A stretch of 41,941 bases of DNA from Blastococcus sp. CCUG 61487 (GTDB taxonomy: Bacteria; Actinomycetota; Actinomycetes; Mycobacteriales; Geodermatophilaceae), in NCBI RefSeq assembly GCF_005222955.1, contig NZ_LWUA01000044.1, forward strand, positions 1-41,941. The letters run 5' to 3'. The first letter of the stretch is position 1. The number at the start of each line of letters is the position of its first letter. Below are positions 1 through 7,425 of this stretch, piece by piece. The notes under the pieces are model-generated. The model saw nothing but the letters and a program-made list of their open reading frames with translations, ran no database searches and was not told the origin of the DNA. The position numbers were made by a program, and so were the translations under genes.

Positions 1-508
1 CACCCCACGGGGCACGGCCCCCGCCCATCGAGCCGGTCACGTGCTTCCAGCCTCGCCCGGTGAGAAAGCGGTGGTCGCCGCTGGCTACGAGTTCGGTGCC
101 GTCAGCGAGGATCACGCGATACGCGGGCTTGACCGTCGACCAGTGAGCCAGCACCTCTGTCTCGACGTAGTGCCTGTAGGTGCCGCGTCGCTCCGTGCCG
201 ATGATGCGATCCCCGACTCGGAGATCGGCGATCCGCTTCTGGCGTCCGTCGGCCAACAAGATCGACGTGTCGCTCCAGAGGCAGTAGACGCACGAATGAC
301 TACAGCCCCTGTAAGGATTGATCGTCCACGGGAACGGCATCGCGGACTCGCCCGGCACGCGGTTGAGCGCGGACCGCGCCCGGACCTCGTGGAAGGTCAG
401 CCCCGGGAACTCCGGTACCTGCACGCTGCGCAGCAGCCCACGGATGCTGGGCATCCCGGGCAGCGCTCCGGGCTCGTCGAGATCGAGTCGCTGCGCGTCC
501 CACCGCAT
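1..508 (-). CDS. Rv2578c-family radical SAM protein with intein (partial, C-terminus beyond window)
   Basis: The minus strand from the ATG at 508 reads open to the window edge (169 residues), so the gene is incomplete. Residues 1-75 match the N-terminus of the Rv2578c/spore photoproduct lyase-like radical SAM family: MRWDAQRLDLD, LTFHEVRARSALN, then NPYRGCSHSCVYC. C69, C73 and C76 sit where the CxxxCxxC iron-sulfur ligands belong. Directly at C76 the family sequence is replaced by an intein N-terminus: CLWSDTSILLADG and IADLRVGD are splicing block A, and GDHRFLT with H146 is block B. The intein would start at base 283. C76 would be the intein's first Cys, so the third cluster ligand of the spliced protein should come from a +1 Cys of the C-extein, which is outside the window. 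An intein-containing form of this family is, to my recollection, already known. Substrate unknown; a link to DNA damage is inferred from the SOS box upstream. Confidence 0.88.
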   Translation of the reverse strand, partial: MRWDAQRLDLDEPGALPGMPSIRGLLRSVQVPEFPGLTFHEVRARSALNRVPGESAMPFPWTINPYRGCSHSCVYCLWSDTSILLADGRQKRIADLRVGDRIIGTERRGTYRHYVETEVLAHWSTVKPAYRVILADGTELVASGDHRFLTGRGWKHVTGSMGGGRAPWG

Positions 509-514
509 GACCTG

Positions 515-543
515 ATTCGAACACGCGTTCGAGCGGTTGTCCA
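515..543 (-). promoter_or_regulatory. Promoter of the radical SAM gene
   Basis: On the minus strand TGGACA (538-543) and TCGAAT (515-520) are separated by exactly 17 bases. They resemble sigma-70/SigA -35 and -10 hexamers (5/6 and 4/6 matches). The SOS palindrome covers the spacer end and the -10, as expected for a repressible promoter. Moderate confidence because the -10 is weak. Confidence 0.5.
517..532. promoter_or_regulatory. LexA/SOS box
   Basis: The 16-base palindrome TCGAACACGCGTTCGA contains an exact match, on both strands, to the Gram-positive/actinobacterial LexA consensus CGAACRNRYGTTYG. It lies 9 bases upstream of the radical SAM ATG, within the 40-base gap after the Lrp gene, and overlaps the proposed -10. 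LexA binding here should repress the radical SAM gene until DNA damage. As I recall, the M. tuberculosis homologue Rv2578c is a LexA-regulon member. Confidence 0.85.
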
Positions 544-548
544 GTCGG

Positions 549-1034
549 TCAGAGCGGCGGGCGGTCCTCGTAGCAGGTGGACAGGACCACCGTCGTCCGT
601 GTCGAGACGTTCGCCGTGCTCCGGATCTCGCGGAGCAGCGCCTCGAGCGCGTCCGGCGAGGCGACGCGGACCTTGAGGATGTAGCTCTCCTGCCCCGCAA
701 CCGAGTGGCACTCCTCGATGGCCGACAGGTGGGCGAGCAGGGCTGGCGCGTCCTCGGTCTGGACCCCGATCGGTGAGATCGAGACGAAGGCGGTCAGCGG
801 CAGGCCGAGGAGCTTGGGGTCCAGCTCCGCCCGGTAGCCGGTGATGAACCCGCGCTGCTCGAGCCGCCGCACCCGCTGGTGCACCGCCGACACCGACAGG
901 CCCACCCTCTCGGCCAGCTCCGTGTAGCTGGCCCGCCCGTCCCGCGCGAGGGCGGCCAGCAGCGCGCGGTCCACGTCCGGAGCGGGCGACGTGGCCCCAC
1001 CGCCCGGCTCAGCCCGGGAGCTCGACGAGCTCAC
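549..1034 (-). CDS. Lrp/AsnC family transcriptional regulator
   Basis: 161 residues. The N-terminal winged helix-turn-helix (about residues 19-70) shows the family pattern DVDRALLAALARDGRASYTELAERVGLS followed by VHQRVRRLEQRGFI (shown in parts: DVDRALLAALARDG; SYTELAERVGLS). A C-terminal ligand-sensing and oligomerisation domain includes the segment IEECHSVAGQESYILKVRV. Such proteins usually sense amino acids and bind DNA as octameric rings. The GTG start at 1034 overlaps the end of the upstream peptidase gene by 26 bases, suggesting translational coupling; a GTG at 977 is a possible shorter start. Co-transcription with a dipeptidase suggests an amino-acid or peptide link, which is inference. 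Confidence 0.9.
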   Translation of the reverse strand: MSSSSSRAEPGGGATSPAPDVDRALLAALARDGRASYTELAERVGLSVSAVHQRVRRLEQRGFITGYRAELDPKLLGLPLTAFVSISPIGVQTEDAPALLAHLSAIEECHSVAGQESYILKVRVASPDALEALLREIRSTANVSTRTTVVLSTCYEDRPPL

Positions 1035-2154
1035 GGGGACCGACGTTCAGCGAGCGGACGCCGTCGTCGGTGCAGACGACGATGTCCTCGATGCGGGCGC
1101 CGCAGCGGCCGGCCAGGTAGATGCCCGGCTCGACCGAGAACGCCATTCCGGGCTCGAGCGCCAGGTCGTTGCCCTCGACGATGTAGGGCGCCTCGTGGGA
1201 GTCCAGCCCGATGCCGTGCCCGGTGCGGTGGATGAAGTGCTCGCCCCACCCCGCGTCGGCGATGATCTGGCGCGCGGTCGCGTCCACCTGCTCGGCGGTC
1301 ACCCCGGGGCGGACGATCGCGACCGCGGCCTGCTGGGCGGCGTGCAGGACGCCGTACCACTCGGCGACGTCGGACGGCGCGCTGCCGCCGACGACGTAGG
1401 TGCGGGTGCAGTCCGACCGGTAGCCGGTCGCGGTCTCCCCGCCGATGTCGACGACGACGACGTCGCCGGCCTGCACGGTCCGGTCGGAGAGCTCGTGGTG
1501 CGGGCTGGCGCCGTTCGGGCCGGAGCCGACGATCGTGAAGTCCACGCCGACGTGGCCCTCCTCGAGGATGGCGGCGGCGATGTCGGCGCCCACCGCAGCC
1601 TCGGTCCGGCCCACGGTGAGGAACTCCGCCATCCGGGCGTGCACCCGGTCGATCGCCGCGCCGGCCAGCGCCAGCTCCTCCATCTCGGCCGGCGTCTTGA
1701 CCATCCGCAGCCGGTCGAGCACCGGTGCCGCGAGCTCCAGGGCCGCGCCCGGCAGCGCCCGCTGGACGCCCAGCGCGTGCTCGGCCCACGTGCGCGCGCC
1801 CACTGCGACCCGGGCCGGGGTCGCGCCGAGCCGCGCGACGGCCGCGTCCGCCAGCAGGGCGAAGGGGTCCTCGGTCTCGTCCCAGGCCAGGACGTCGAGG
1901 CCGAGCGCCCCGGCCGGGCTGACCTCGACCATGGGCGCCTCCAGCCGCGGCACGACGAGGAACGCCTCGCCGCGTCGCGGGACGGCCAGCGCCGTCAGCC
2001 GTTCCATGGCGTGGGCGTGGTAGCCGGTGAGGTAGCGCAGGTCCGATCCCGGCGTGAGCACCAGCAGATCGGCGCCCGCCTCCGCGGCGAGCGACCGGGC
2101 GGCGTGCACCCTGTCCACGGTCACGAGCGGGCCTGCTGCCGGCGGAGTTCCCAC
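1009..2154 (-). CDS. M24 family Xaa-Pro dipeptidase/aminopeptidase
   Basis: 381 residues. This cytosolic dinuclear-metal peptidase should cleave X-Pro peptide bonds. The C-terminal pita-bread fold has the expected ligand set: D236 (VVVVDIGG), D248 (RSDCTRT), H313 (TGHGIGLDSHEAP), E342 (VEPGIYL) and E356 (ARIED), plus a catalytic-type His pair at 219-220. The N-terminal creatinase-like domain (about 10-150) is intact and the length fits the family. It is positional counterpart of M. tuberculosis Rv2089c (pepE). The GTG start is supported by a TAGTCT box six bases upstream, implying a leaderless mRNA divergent from the exonuclease gene. The exact substrate cannot be told from sequence. Confidence 0.92.
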   Translation of the reverse strand: MGTPPAAGPLVTVDRVHAARSLAAEAGADLLVLTPGSDLRYLTGYHAHAMERLTALAVPRRGEAFLVVPRLEAPMVEVSPAGALGLDVLAWDETEDPFALLADAAVARLGATPARVAVGARTWAEHALGVQRALPGAALELAAPVLDRLRMVKTPAEMEELALAGAAIDRVHARMAEFLTVGRTEAAVGADIAAAILEEGHVGVDFTIVGSGPNGASPHHELSDRTVQAGDVVVVDIGGETATGYRSDCTRTYVVGGSAPSDVAEWYGVLHAAQQAAVAIVRPGVTAEQVDATARQIIADAGWGEHFIHRTGHGIGLDSHEAPYIVEGNDLALEPGMAFSVEPGIYLAGRCGARIEDIVVCTDDGVRSLNVGPRELVELPG

Positions 2155-2160
2155 GCCGGC

Positions 2161-2166
2161 AGACTA
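2161..2166 (-). promoter_or_regulatory. -10 box of the M24 peptidase gene (leaderless)
   Basis: Minus-strand TAGTCT ends six bases before the GTG at 2154, so transcription should begin at or next to the start codon. It is one of twelve TANNNT boxes at this distance in the window. Confidence 0.6.
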
Positions 2167-2207
2167 GCCAGCGCCGCCGCCCCTGCCCGCGCGCGTCGTC
2201 CGACCGC

Positions 2208-2213
2208 TAGCGT
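2208..2213 (+). promoter_or_regulatory. -10 box of the 5'-3' exonuclease gene (leaderless)
   Basis: TAGCGT ends eight bases before the GTG at 2222 and no Shine-Dalgarno sequence is present. The position fits a leaderless transcript divergent from the peptidase gene. Confidence 0.6.
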
Positions 2214-2221
2214 CCGGGCCC

Positions 2222-3148
2222 GTGACCACCATGCTGCTGGACGCCGCGTCGCTGTACTTCCGCGCCTTCTACGGCGTGCCCACCAGCGTCACGAGCCCCG
2301 ACGGCCGGCCGATCAACGCCGTGCGCGGCTTCCTCGACATGACCGCCCGGCTGGTCACGACCCACGGCCCGGACCGGCTCGTGGCCTGCTGGGACGACGA
2401 CTGGCGGCCGGCGTTCCGGGTCGAGGCGCTGCCCTCCTACAAGGAGCACCGGCTGGCCCCGGACGGCGGCGAGGAGACCCCCGACGAGCTCGGCCCGCAG
2501 GTCCCCGTGCTCGTCGACGTGCTGGCCGCGGCCGGCATCGCACGGGTCGGGGCACCCGGCTACGAGGCCGACGACGTGATCGGGACCCTCGCCACCCGCG
2601 CCCGCCGGCCCGTCGACGTCGTCACCGGCGACCGCGACCTGTTCCAGCTGGTGGACGACGAACGGAGCATCCGCGTCCTGTACACCGCCCGCGGCATCGC
2701 CGATCTCGAGCTCGTGGACGAGGCCGCGGTCACCGCGAAGTACGGCATCCCGGGCCGGGCGTACGCCGACTTCGCGGTGCTGCGAGGCGACCCCAGCGAC
2801 GGGCTGCCCGGGGTGGCCGGCGTGGGCGCGAAGACGGCGGCCGCGTTGATCACCGAGTTCGGTGACCTGGCGGGGATCCGGGCGGCGGTCGCGCGGACCG
2901 TCGTCCCGAAGCCGCCGCTGACCGCGGCGGTGCTGAAGAATCTGAATGCGGCGTCGGACTACCTCGACCGCGCGCCGGTCGTCGTCGCCGTCGCCACGGA
3001 CATCGACCTGCCCGCGGTGGAGGGCACCCTCCCCCGCTCGCCGGCCGACGTCGCCGCCCTGGCCGAGCTGGCGGAGCGGCACGGGCTGCAGTCGTCCCTG
3101 GGCCGGCTCGGCGCCGCGCTGGGCTGGGCGCCCGACGTCCTCGGCTGA
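2222..3148 (+). CDS. 5'-3' exonuclease (PolA N-terminal nuclease-like)
   Basis: 308 residues, a stand-alone version of the 5' nuclease domain of DNA polymerase I. Acidic metal-binding motifs are present: LLDAASLYFRAF near the start, EADDVIGTLA about residue 117 and VTGDRDLFQLVD about residue 137. They are followed by the helix-hairpin-helix region GVAGVGAKTAAALI (about 200-213). It should remove RNA primers or flaps at 5' ends in replication and repair. The positional counterpart in M. tuberculosis is Rv2090. The GTG at 2222 fits the -10 box; an ATG at 2231 is a minor alternative. It is convergent with the DUF4333 gene, with a hairpin at the junction. Confidence 0.93.
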   Translation: MTTMLLDAASLYFRAFYGVPTSVTSPDGRPINAVRGFLDMTARLVTTHGPDRLVACWDDDWRPAFRVEALPSYKEHRLAPDGGEETPDELGPQVPVLVDVLAAAGIARVGAPGYEADDVIGTLATRARRPVDVVTGDRDLFQLVDDERSIRVLYTARGIADLELVDEAAVTAKYGIPGRAYADFAVLRGDPSDGLPGVAGVGAKTAAALITEFGDLAGIRAAVARTVVPKPPLTAAVLKNLNAASDYLDRAPVVVAVATDIDLPAVEGTLPRSPADVAALAELAERHGLQSSLGRLGAALGWAPDVLG

Positions 3149-3173
3149 GGATCGCCGCGGCCCTCCTCAGCCG
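3142..3173. terminator. Bidirectional hairpin between convergent genes
   Basis: CGGCTGAGG (3142-3150) and CCTCAGCCG (3165-3173) form a perfect 9-bp stem. It contains the exonuclease stop codon and ends just before the DUF4333 stop. There is no U-tract, as is common in actinobacterial terminators. Confidence 0.6.
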
Positions 3174-3177
3174 CGGG

Positions 3178-3567
3178 TCACTCGATCTCCCACGTGTAGA
3201 CGACCTCGTCCTCGTCGGTGATCGTGAGGACGATCGTGAGCTCCTCGTCGTCGGCGGTGACCGCCTCGCACTCGTGCTCCCGGCCCTCGGCGACGCCCAT
3301 GCGCCGCGGGCAGTCGACCTCGACCCCGACGTCGTAGCGCGCCTCGAACTGCTCGGCGATGTCGCTCTCCACGCGGGCGGTGTCCAGGAACGTCGGACCC
3401 AGGCCGGCCCACCGGGCCACCGCCAGCGCGGCGACGACGGCGGCGACCACCAGCCAGCCGTACAGCGGGCGGAGATGGCGCCGCTTCCTCGGCGGGACCG
3501 CCGCGACGACCGGCTGCTCGGGTTCGCCCATCGCCGGACCCTCCCCGTCCACCGGCGTACCTGTCAT
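3178..3567 (-). CDS. DUF4333 single-pass membrane protein
   Basis: 129 residues. A short basic cytoplasmic N-terminus (RKRRH about 27-31) precedes one transmembrane helix (about 37-54, GWLVVAAVVAALAVA). An external domain follows with the DUF4333 pattern: ARVESDIAEQF, then VDCPRRMGVAEGREHEC with two Cys, then a beta-rich tail ending VVYTWEIE. The two cysteines may form a disulfide outside the cell (inference). Function unknown. It starts one base after helY ends, so it is co-transcribed; the positional counterpart in M. tuberculosis is Rv2091c. Confidence 0.85.
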   Translation of the reverse strand: MTGTPVDGEGPAMGEPEQPVVAAVPPRKRRHLRPLYGWLVVAAVVAALAVARWAGLGPTFLDTARVESDIAEQFEARYDVGVEVDCPRRMGVAEGREHECEAVTADDEELTIVLTITDEDEVVYTWEIE

Positions 3568-3568
3568 C

Positions 3569-6415
3569 TCAGCCTCCCACCGCGACGGCCACGACCCCGC
3601 GCCGGACCCGGGCCACCGCGGCCCGCGCCCTCGACGCGACCGGGTCGTCGGCCACCTTGGCCAGCTGGTCCAGCAGGTCGATGAGCTGGCGCATCCAGCG
3701 CACGAAGTCGCCGCCGGAGAGCTCGGTTCCGGCCTGCTCGGCGCCGGCGAGGACGCGGTCGAGGCTCTGCCCGTCGGCCCAGCGGTAGGCGGCCCACGCG
3801 AAGCCGAGGTCGAGGTCGCGGGTGACCCGTACCCCGTGGTCGGCCTCGACGTCGCCCAGCCGCTCGCGGATCCGGCGCATCTCCCCCACCGCGGCGGCCA
3901 CCGTGCCGGAGGGGATGGCGGGCAGCGAGGGCAGGTCGCGCCGCGACTCGTAGACCAGCGTCGAGGCGGCGGCGGCGAGCTCGGCGGGGCCCAGGTCCTT
4001 CCACGCGCCAGCCCGCAGGCACTCGGCGACCAGCAGGTCGGCCTCCGACCAGATGCGCGCCAGCCGCCGGCCGTCGTCGGTGACCAGCGGCAGGTCGTCG
4101 GCGGCGCCCATGACCGCGGTGTCGGCGGCGACCAACGGCGTGGCCGCCGGCACCAGGTAGCCCAGCTCCTCGAGCACGTCGCAGATGGCGTCGAACTGCC
4201 GGGTCAGCGAGCCGGTGCGCTCGGCCATCGTGCGGTGCAGCGACTCGGCCTCCCGCACCGAGCGCAGCCAGCGCTCGGCCACCCGCACCCGCTCCTCGCG
4301 GTCGGGCAGCGCGTGCACCGGATGGCGGCGGAGCGCGGCCCGCAGGTCGGCCAGGACCGGGTCGTCCGCGGCCGCCGAGCGGCTCTTGCGGACCATGCGG
4401 GCGCCCAGGTCGTGCTCCACGCGGGCGTTGCGCAGGGTGGAGGCGAGGTCGCGGCGGGCGTGCGGGCTGCGGTGGTTGAAGTTCTTCGGCACGCGCACCC
4501 GGGCCAGCGAGGTGACCGGCGTCGGGAAGTCGACCGAGGCCAGGCGGCCGGCCCATTTGTCCTCGGTGAGCACCAGCGGCCGGGGGTCGGCGAGGTCGGT
4601 GATGCCTGGGTCCAGCACCACCGCGAGGCCCTGCCGCCGTCCGGACGGCACCCGGATGACGTCTCCGGGGCGCAGCGCGGCCAGCGCCTCGGCCGCCTCC
4701 ATCCGGCGCTTGGCCTGCGAGTCGCGGGAGAGCTCCTTCTCGCGGTCGGAGATCTCCCGCCGGATCCGGGCGTACTCCCCCACGTCGCCCTGCTTCCGGT
4801 CGTGGCCGGAGTGCATCTCGGCGGCGGCCCGCTCGGCCTCCCGCTCGTGCCGGGCCGCCGCCCGGGCGAGTCCGACGACCGAGCGGTCGGCCTGGAACTG
4901 CGCGAAGGAGGACGCGAGCAGCTCGCCGGCGCGTGCCCGGCCGAACGAGCTCACCAGGTTGACCGCCATGTTGTAGCTCGGCCGGAAGCTCGACCGCAGC
5001 GGATAGGTCCGGGTGCTCGCGAGCCCCGCGACCACGCTCGGATCCATGCCGGGCGCCCAGACGACGACGGCGTGCCCCTCGACGTCGATCCCGCGCCGCC
5101 CGGCTCGGCCGGTGAGCTGGGTGTACTCCCCGGCGGTGACGTCGACGTGTGCCTCGCCGTTCCACTTGACCAGCCGCTCCAGGACGACGGTCCGCGCCGG
5201 CATGTTGATGCCCAGCGCCAGCGTCTCGGTGGCGAACACGGCCTTGACCAGGCCGCGGACGAAGCACTCCTCGACGGTCTCCTTGAACGCGGGTACCAGC
5301 CCGGCGTGGTGCGCGGCGATGCCGGCGAGCAGCCCCTCGCGCCACTCCCAGAAGCCGAGGACGTGCAGGTCCTCCTCCGGCAGCGAGCCGGTCCGCCGGT
5401 CGACGATCTCGGCGATCTCCGCGCGCTCCTCCTCGGTGGTGAGCCGCAGCCCGCTGGCCAGGCACTGGTGGACGGCGGCGTCGCAGCCGTTGCGGCTGAA
5501 GACGAAGGTGATCGCCGGCAGCAGCCCGGCCCGGTCCAGCCGCTCGACGACGTCGGGGCGCGCCGGGGGCCGCCAGCGCGGGCGGTGGGAGTCGCGCCGG
5601 CGGTCGCCGCCCCAGCCCTCGATCCGCCGCTCGTACTCGCGGACGTAGCGGACCAGCTCGGGGTCGACCACCGAGGCGCCGCGCTCCCGGGTGGTGAGCG
5701 TGCGGGGCGCGTCGCCCTGCGCGTCGGAGTGCGCGGCGGGACGGAGCGAGAACAAGTCGAAGACCCGGTTGCCCACGAGCATGTGCTGCCACAGCGGGAT
5801 GGGCCGCACCTCGCTCACGACGACCTTCGTGTCCCCGCGCACGGTGACCAGCCAGTCGGCGAACTCCTCGGCGTTGCTCACCGTCGCCGACAGCGAGACG
5901 AGGGTGACCGACGGCGGGAGGTGGATGATCACCTCCTCCCAGACGGCGCCGCGGAATCTGTCGGCCAGATAGTGCACCTCGTCCATGACCACGTAGCCGA
6001 GGCCGGCCAGCGCCGGGGACTCCGCGTAGAGCATGTTGCGCAGCACCTCGGTGGTCATGACCACCACGGGCGCGTCGCCGTTGACCGCGTTGTCCCCGGT
6101 GAGCAGGCCGACCCGCTGCTCGCCGTAGCGCTCGACGAGGTCGTTGTACTTCTGGTTCGACAGCGCCTTGATCGGCGTGGTGTAGAAGGCCTTGCGCCCC
6201 TCGGCGAGCGCCTTGTGCACGGCGAACTCCCCCACGACGGTCTTGCCGGCGCCGGTGGGGGCGCAGACCAGCACGCCGGATCCCTCGTCGAGCGCCTCGC
6301 ACGCCTCGACCTGGAACGGGTCGAGGGAGAAGCCGAGTCCGGCCGTGAAGTCGGTCAGCGCCGGGTGGGCCGTCCGGCGCCGGGCAGCGGCGTACCGCTC
6401 AGCGGGGCTGGACAT
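3569..6415 (-). CDS. helY: Ski2-like DEAD/DEAH-box RNA helicase (HelY type)
   Basis: 948 residues. Helicase motifs are in order: Q-like LDPFQVEACEAL (31-42), Walker A APTGAGKT (52-59), TPIKALSNQKY (80-90), DEVH box (145-148), SAT (LVSLSATVSN), FVFSRNGCD, and motif VI YTQLTGRAGRRG. The DEVH box plus a long C-terminal region match the Ski2/Mtr4 superfamily and actinobacterial HelY (Rv2092c in M. tuberculosis). It likely unwinds structured RNA, but the bacterial substrate is not well defined. The ATG at 6415 lies six bases after a TAACGT box, supporting a leaderless start separate from the kinase gene upstream. Confidence 0.93.
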   Translation of the reverse strand: MSSPAERYAAARRRTAHPALTDFTAGLGFSLDPFQVEACEALDEGSGVLVCAPTGAGKTVVGEFAVHKALAEGRKAFYTTPIKALSNQKYNDLVERYGEQRVGLLTGDNAVNGDAPVVVMTTEVLRNMLYAESPALAGLGYVVMDEVHYLADRFRGAVWEEVIIHLPPSVTLVSLSATVSNAEEFADWLVTVRGDTKVVVSEVRPIPLWQHMLVGNRVFDLFSLRPAAHSDAQGDAPRTLTTRERGASVVDPELVRYVREYERRIEGWGGDRRRDSHRPRWRPPARPDVVERLDRAGLLPAITFVFSRNGCDAAVHQCLASGLRLTTEEERAEIAEIVDRRTGSLPEEDLHVLGFWEWREGLLAGIAAHHAGLVPAFKETVEECFVRGLVKAVFATETLALGINMPARTVVLERLVKWNGEAHVDVTAGEYTQLTGRAGRRGIDVEGHAVVVWAPGMDPSVVAGLASTRTYPLRSSFRPSYNMAVNLVSSFGRARAGELLASSFAQFQADRSVVGLARAAARHEREAERAAAEMHSGHDRKQGDVGEYARIRREISDREKELSRDSQAKRRMEAAEALAALRPGDVIRVPSGRRQGLAVVLDPGITDLADPRPLVLTEDKWAGRLASVDFPTPVTSLARVRVPKNFNHRSPHARRDLASTLRNARVEHDLGARMVRKSRSAAADDPVLADLRAALRRHPVHALPDREERVRVAERWLRSVREAESLHRTMAERTGSLTRQFDAICDVLEELGYLVPAATPLVAADTAVMGAADDLPLVTDDGRRLARIWSEADLLVAECLRAGAWKDLGPAELAAAASTLVYESRRDLPSLPAIPSGTVAAAVGEMRRIRERLGDVEADHGVRVTRDLDLGFAWAAYRWADGQSLDRVLAGAEQAGTELSGGDFVRWMRQLIDLLDQLAKVADDPVASRARAAVARVRRGVVAVAVGG

Positions 6416-6421
6416 GCCCCC

Positions 6422-6427
6422 ACGTTA
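6422..6427 (-). promoter_or_regulatory. -10 box of helY (leaderless)
   Basis: Minus-strand TAACGT ends six bases before the helY ATG. It gives helY its own promoter, downstream of the large palindrome that follows the kinase gene. Confidence 0.5.
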
Positions 6428-6445
6428 AGCGCTTCCGGCCGTGAT

Positions 6446-6528
6446 GATCAGCTGACCTGATCGAACCGGGTCCTCCCTCGCGGTCGACGGCGAGGGAGGA
6501 CACCGGTTGATCAGGAAGGCTGATCAAC
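6446..6528. repeat. Compound palindromic repeat, family A copy 1
   Basis: A central hairpin GTCCTCCCTCGC (6470-6481) / GCGAGGGAGGAC (6490-6501) is flanked by two GATCAG-n5-CTGATC hairpins (6446-6462 and 6509-6525). The outer arms also allow one long stem from 6456 to 6515 (CCTGATC, AACCGG, then the central arm) with single bulges at 6463 and 6502, so two folds compete. The right-hand hairpin contains the last codons and stop of the diacylglycerol kinase gene. A related element lies after mpa. Probably a terminator or mRNA 3'-end element for the kinase transcript. Confidence 0.75.
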
Positions 6529-7412
6529 ACGGGCGGCGCCGGCGACGGTCAGCGCGCCGGGCACGCACTCGGCCACGATCGGCAGCGCGGCGACCGGTTC
6601 CCCGTCGGCGTAGGCGGTGACGCCGGGGCTGCTCAGCTCCACCCGTGACGCCCGGTACACCGAGACCGACGGGTGGTCGACGTGCGAACCGTCGGCCAGC
6701 CGCGGCCGGGTCCGGACCAGCTCCCGGCGGGTGGTCGGCCCGACCACGGTGAGGTCGAACAGCCCGTCGGCGGGGTCGGCGCCGGGGCAGATCTGCAGGC
6801 CGCCGCCGTACCAGGAGGTGTTGCCGACGGCGATCATCGTGGCCGGCACCGTGCGCACCTCGCCGTCGTCGAGTCGCAGGGTCATCTCGTAGGGCCGCAG
6901 CCGGGCCAGCTCCAGCGCGACCGCCACGTCGTACCGGCGGCGCCCGCGCGGCCAGCGCAGCCGGTTGGCGCGGTCGGTGACGGCGGAGTCGAAGCCGCAG
7001 CACAGCACGGTCGCCCACCACCGCTCTCCCACGCGGCCGGCGTCGACCGAGCGGCTGCGCCCTTCCCGCAGATCGGTGGCGAGCGCACGGGCGGCCGCGA
7101 CCGGATCGGCCGGGATGCCCAGCGCGAGCGCCAGGTCGTTGCCGGTGCCGGCGGGGACCACGCCCAGCGGCGTGCCGGTACCGGCGATCGCCTGCAGGGC
7201 GACGTGCGCGGTGCCGTCACCGCCGACGGCGACCACGCCGGCTGCCCGTCGGCGACCGCCTCCGCCGTGCGCTGCTCGGCCTCGGCGCCCGTCGCGGCGT
7301 CCAGCACCCGCGGGCGCAGGCCGGCGGCGGTCAGCTCCGCCAGCACTGCCTCGGTGAGGCCGCGGGCCCGGCCACGGCCCGCGGCAGGGCTGACCAGCAC
7401 GGCGACGTCCAT
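6511..7412 (-). pseudogene. Diacylglycerol kinase family protein, one-base frameshift
   Basis: The coding signal runs from the ATG at 7412 (MDVAVLVSPAAGRGRARG) to the stop at 6511 but changes frame near 7237-7244. The first 60 or so residues end DGQPA; the family motif VVAVGGDGTAH then continues in the next frame through PAGTGNDLALALG and the C-terminal half. The span is 902 bases, one short of 301 codons, so one base is missing around minus-strand CCGGCGTGG. A GTG at 7236 could start a 241-residue piece, but it lacks the first strand of the nucleotide fold. Intact, the enzyme would phosphorylate diacylglycerol or a related lipid at the membrane. It lies 13 bases after tatC. A sequencing error is as likely as a true mutation. 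Confidence 0.8.
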
Positions 7413-7425
7413 CGGCGGGCGCCGG

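Noticed and set aside
880-905. TGTCGGTG on the minus strand near the Lrp helix-turn-helix
   Set aside because: It matches the PafBC core but is within coding sequence and has no TANNNT box at the required distance.
991-2865. Long plus-strand reading frame opposite the peptidase and through the exonuclease
   Set aside because: High GC keeps shadow frames open. It has no family motifs and lies over two genes with clear catalytic residues.
3359-6460. Reading frame of about 1030 codons opposite helY
   Set aside because: Arg/Gly/His-rich shadow without domains; the helicase on the other strand has every expected motif.
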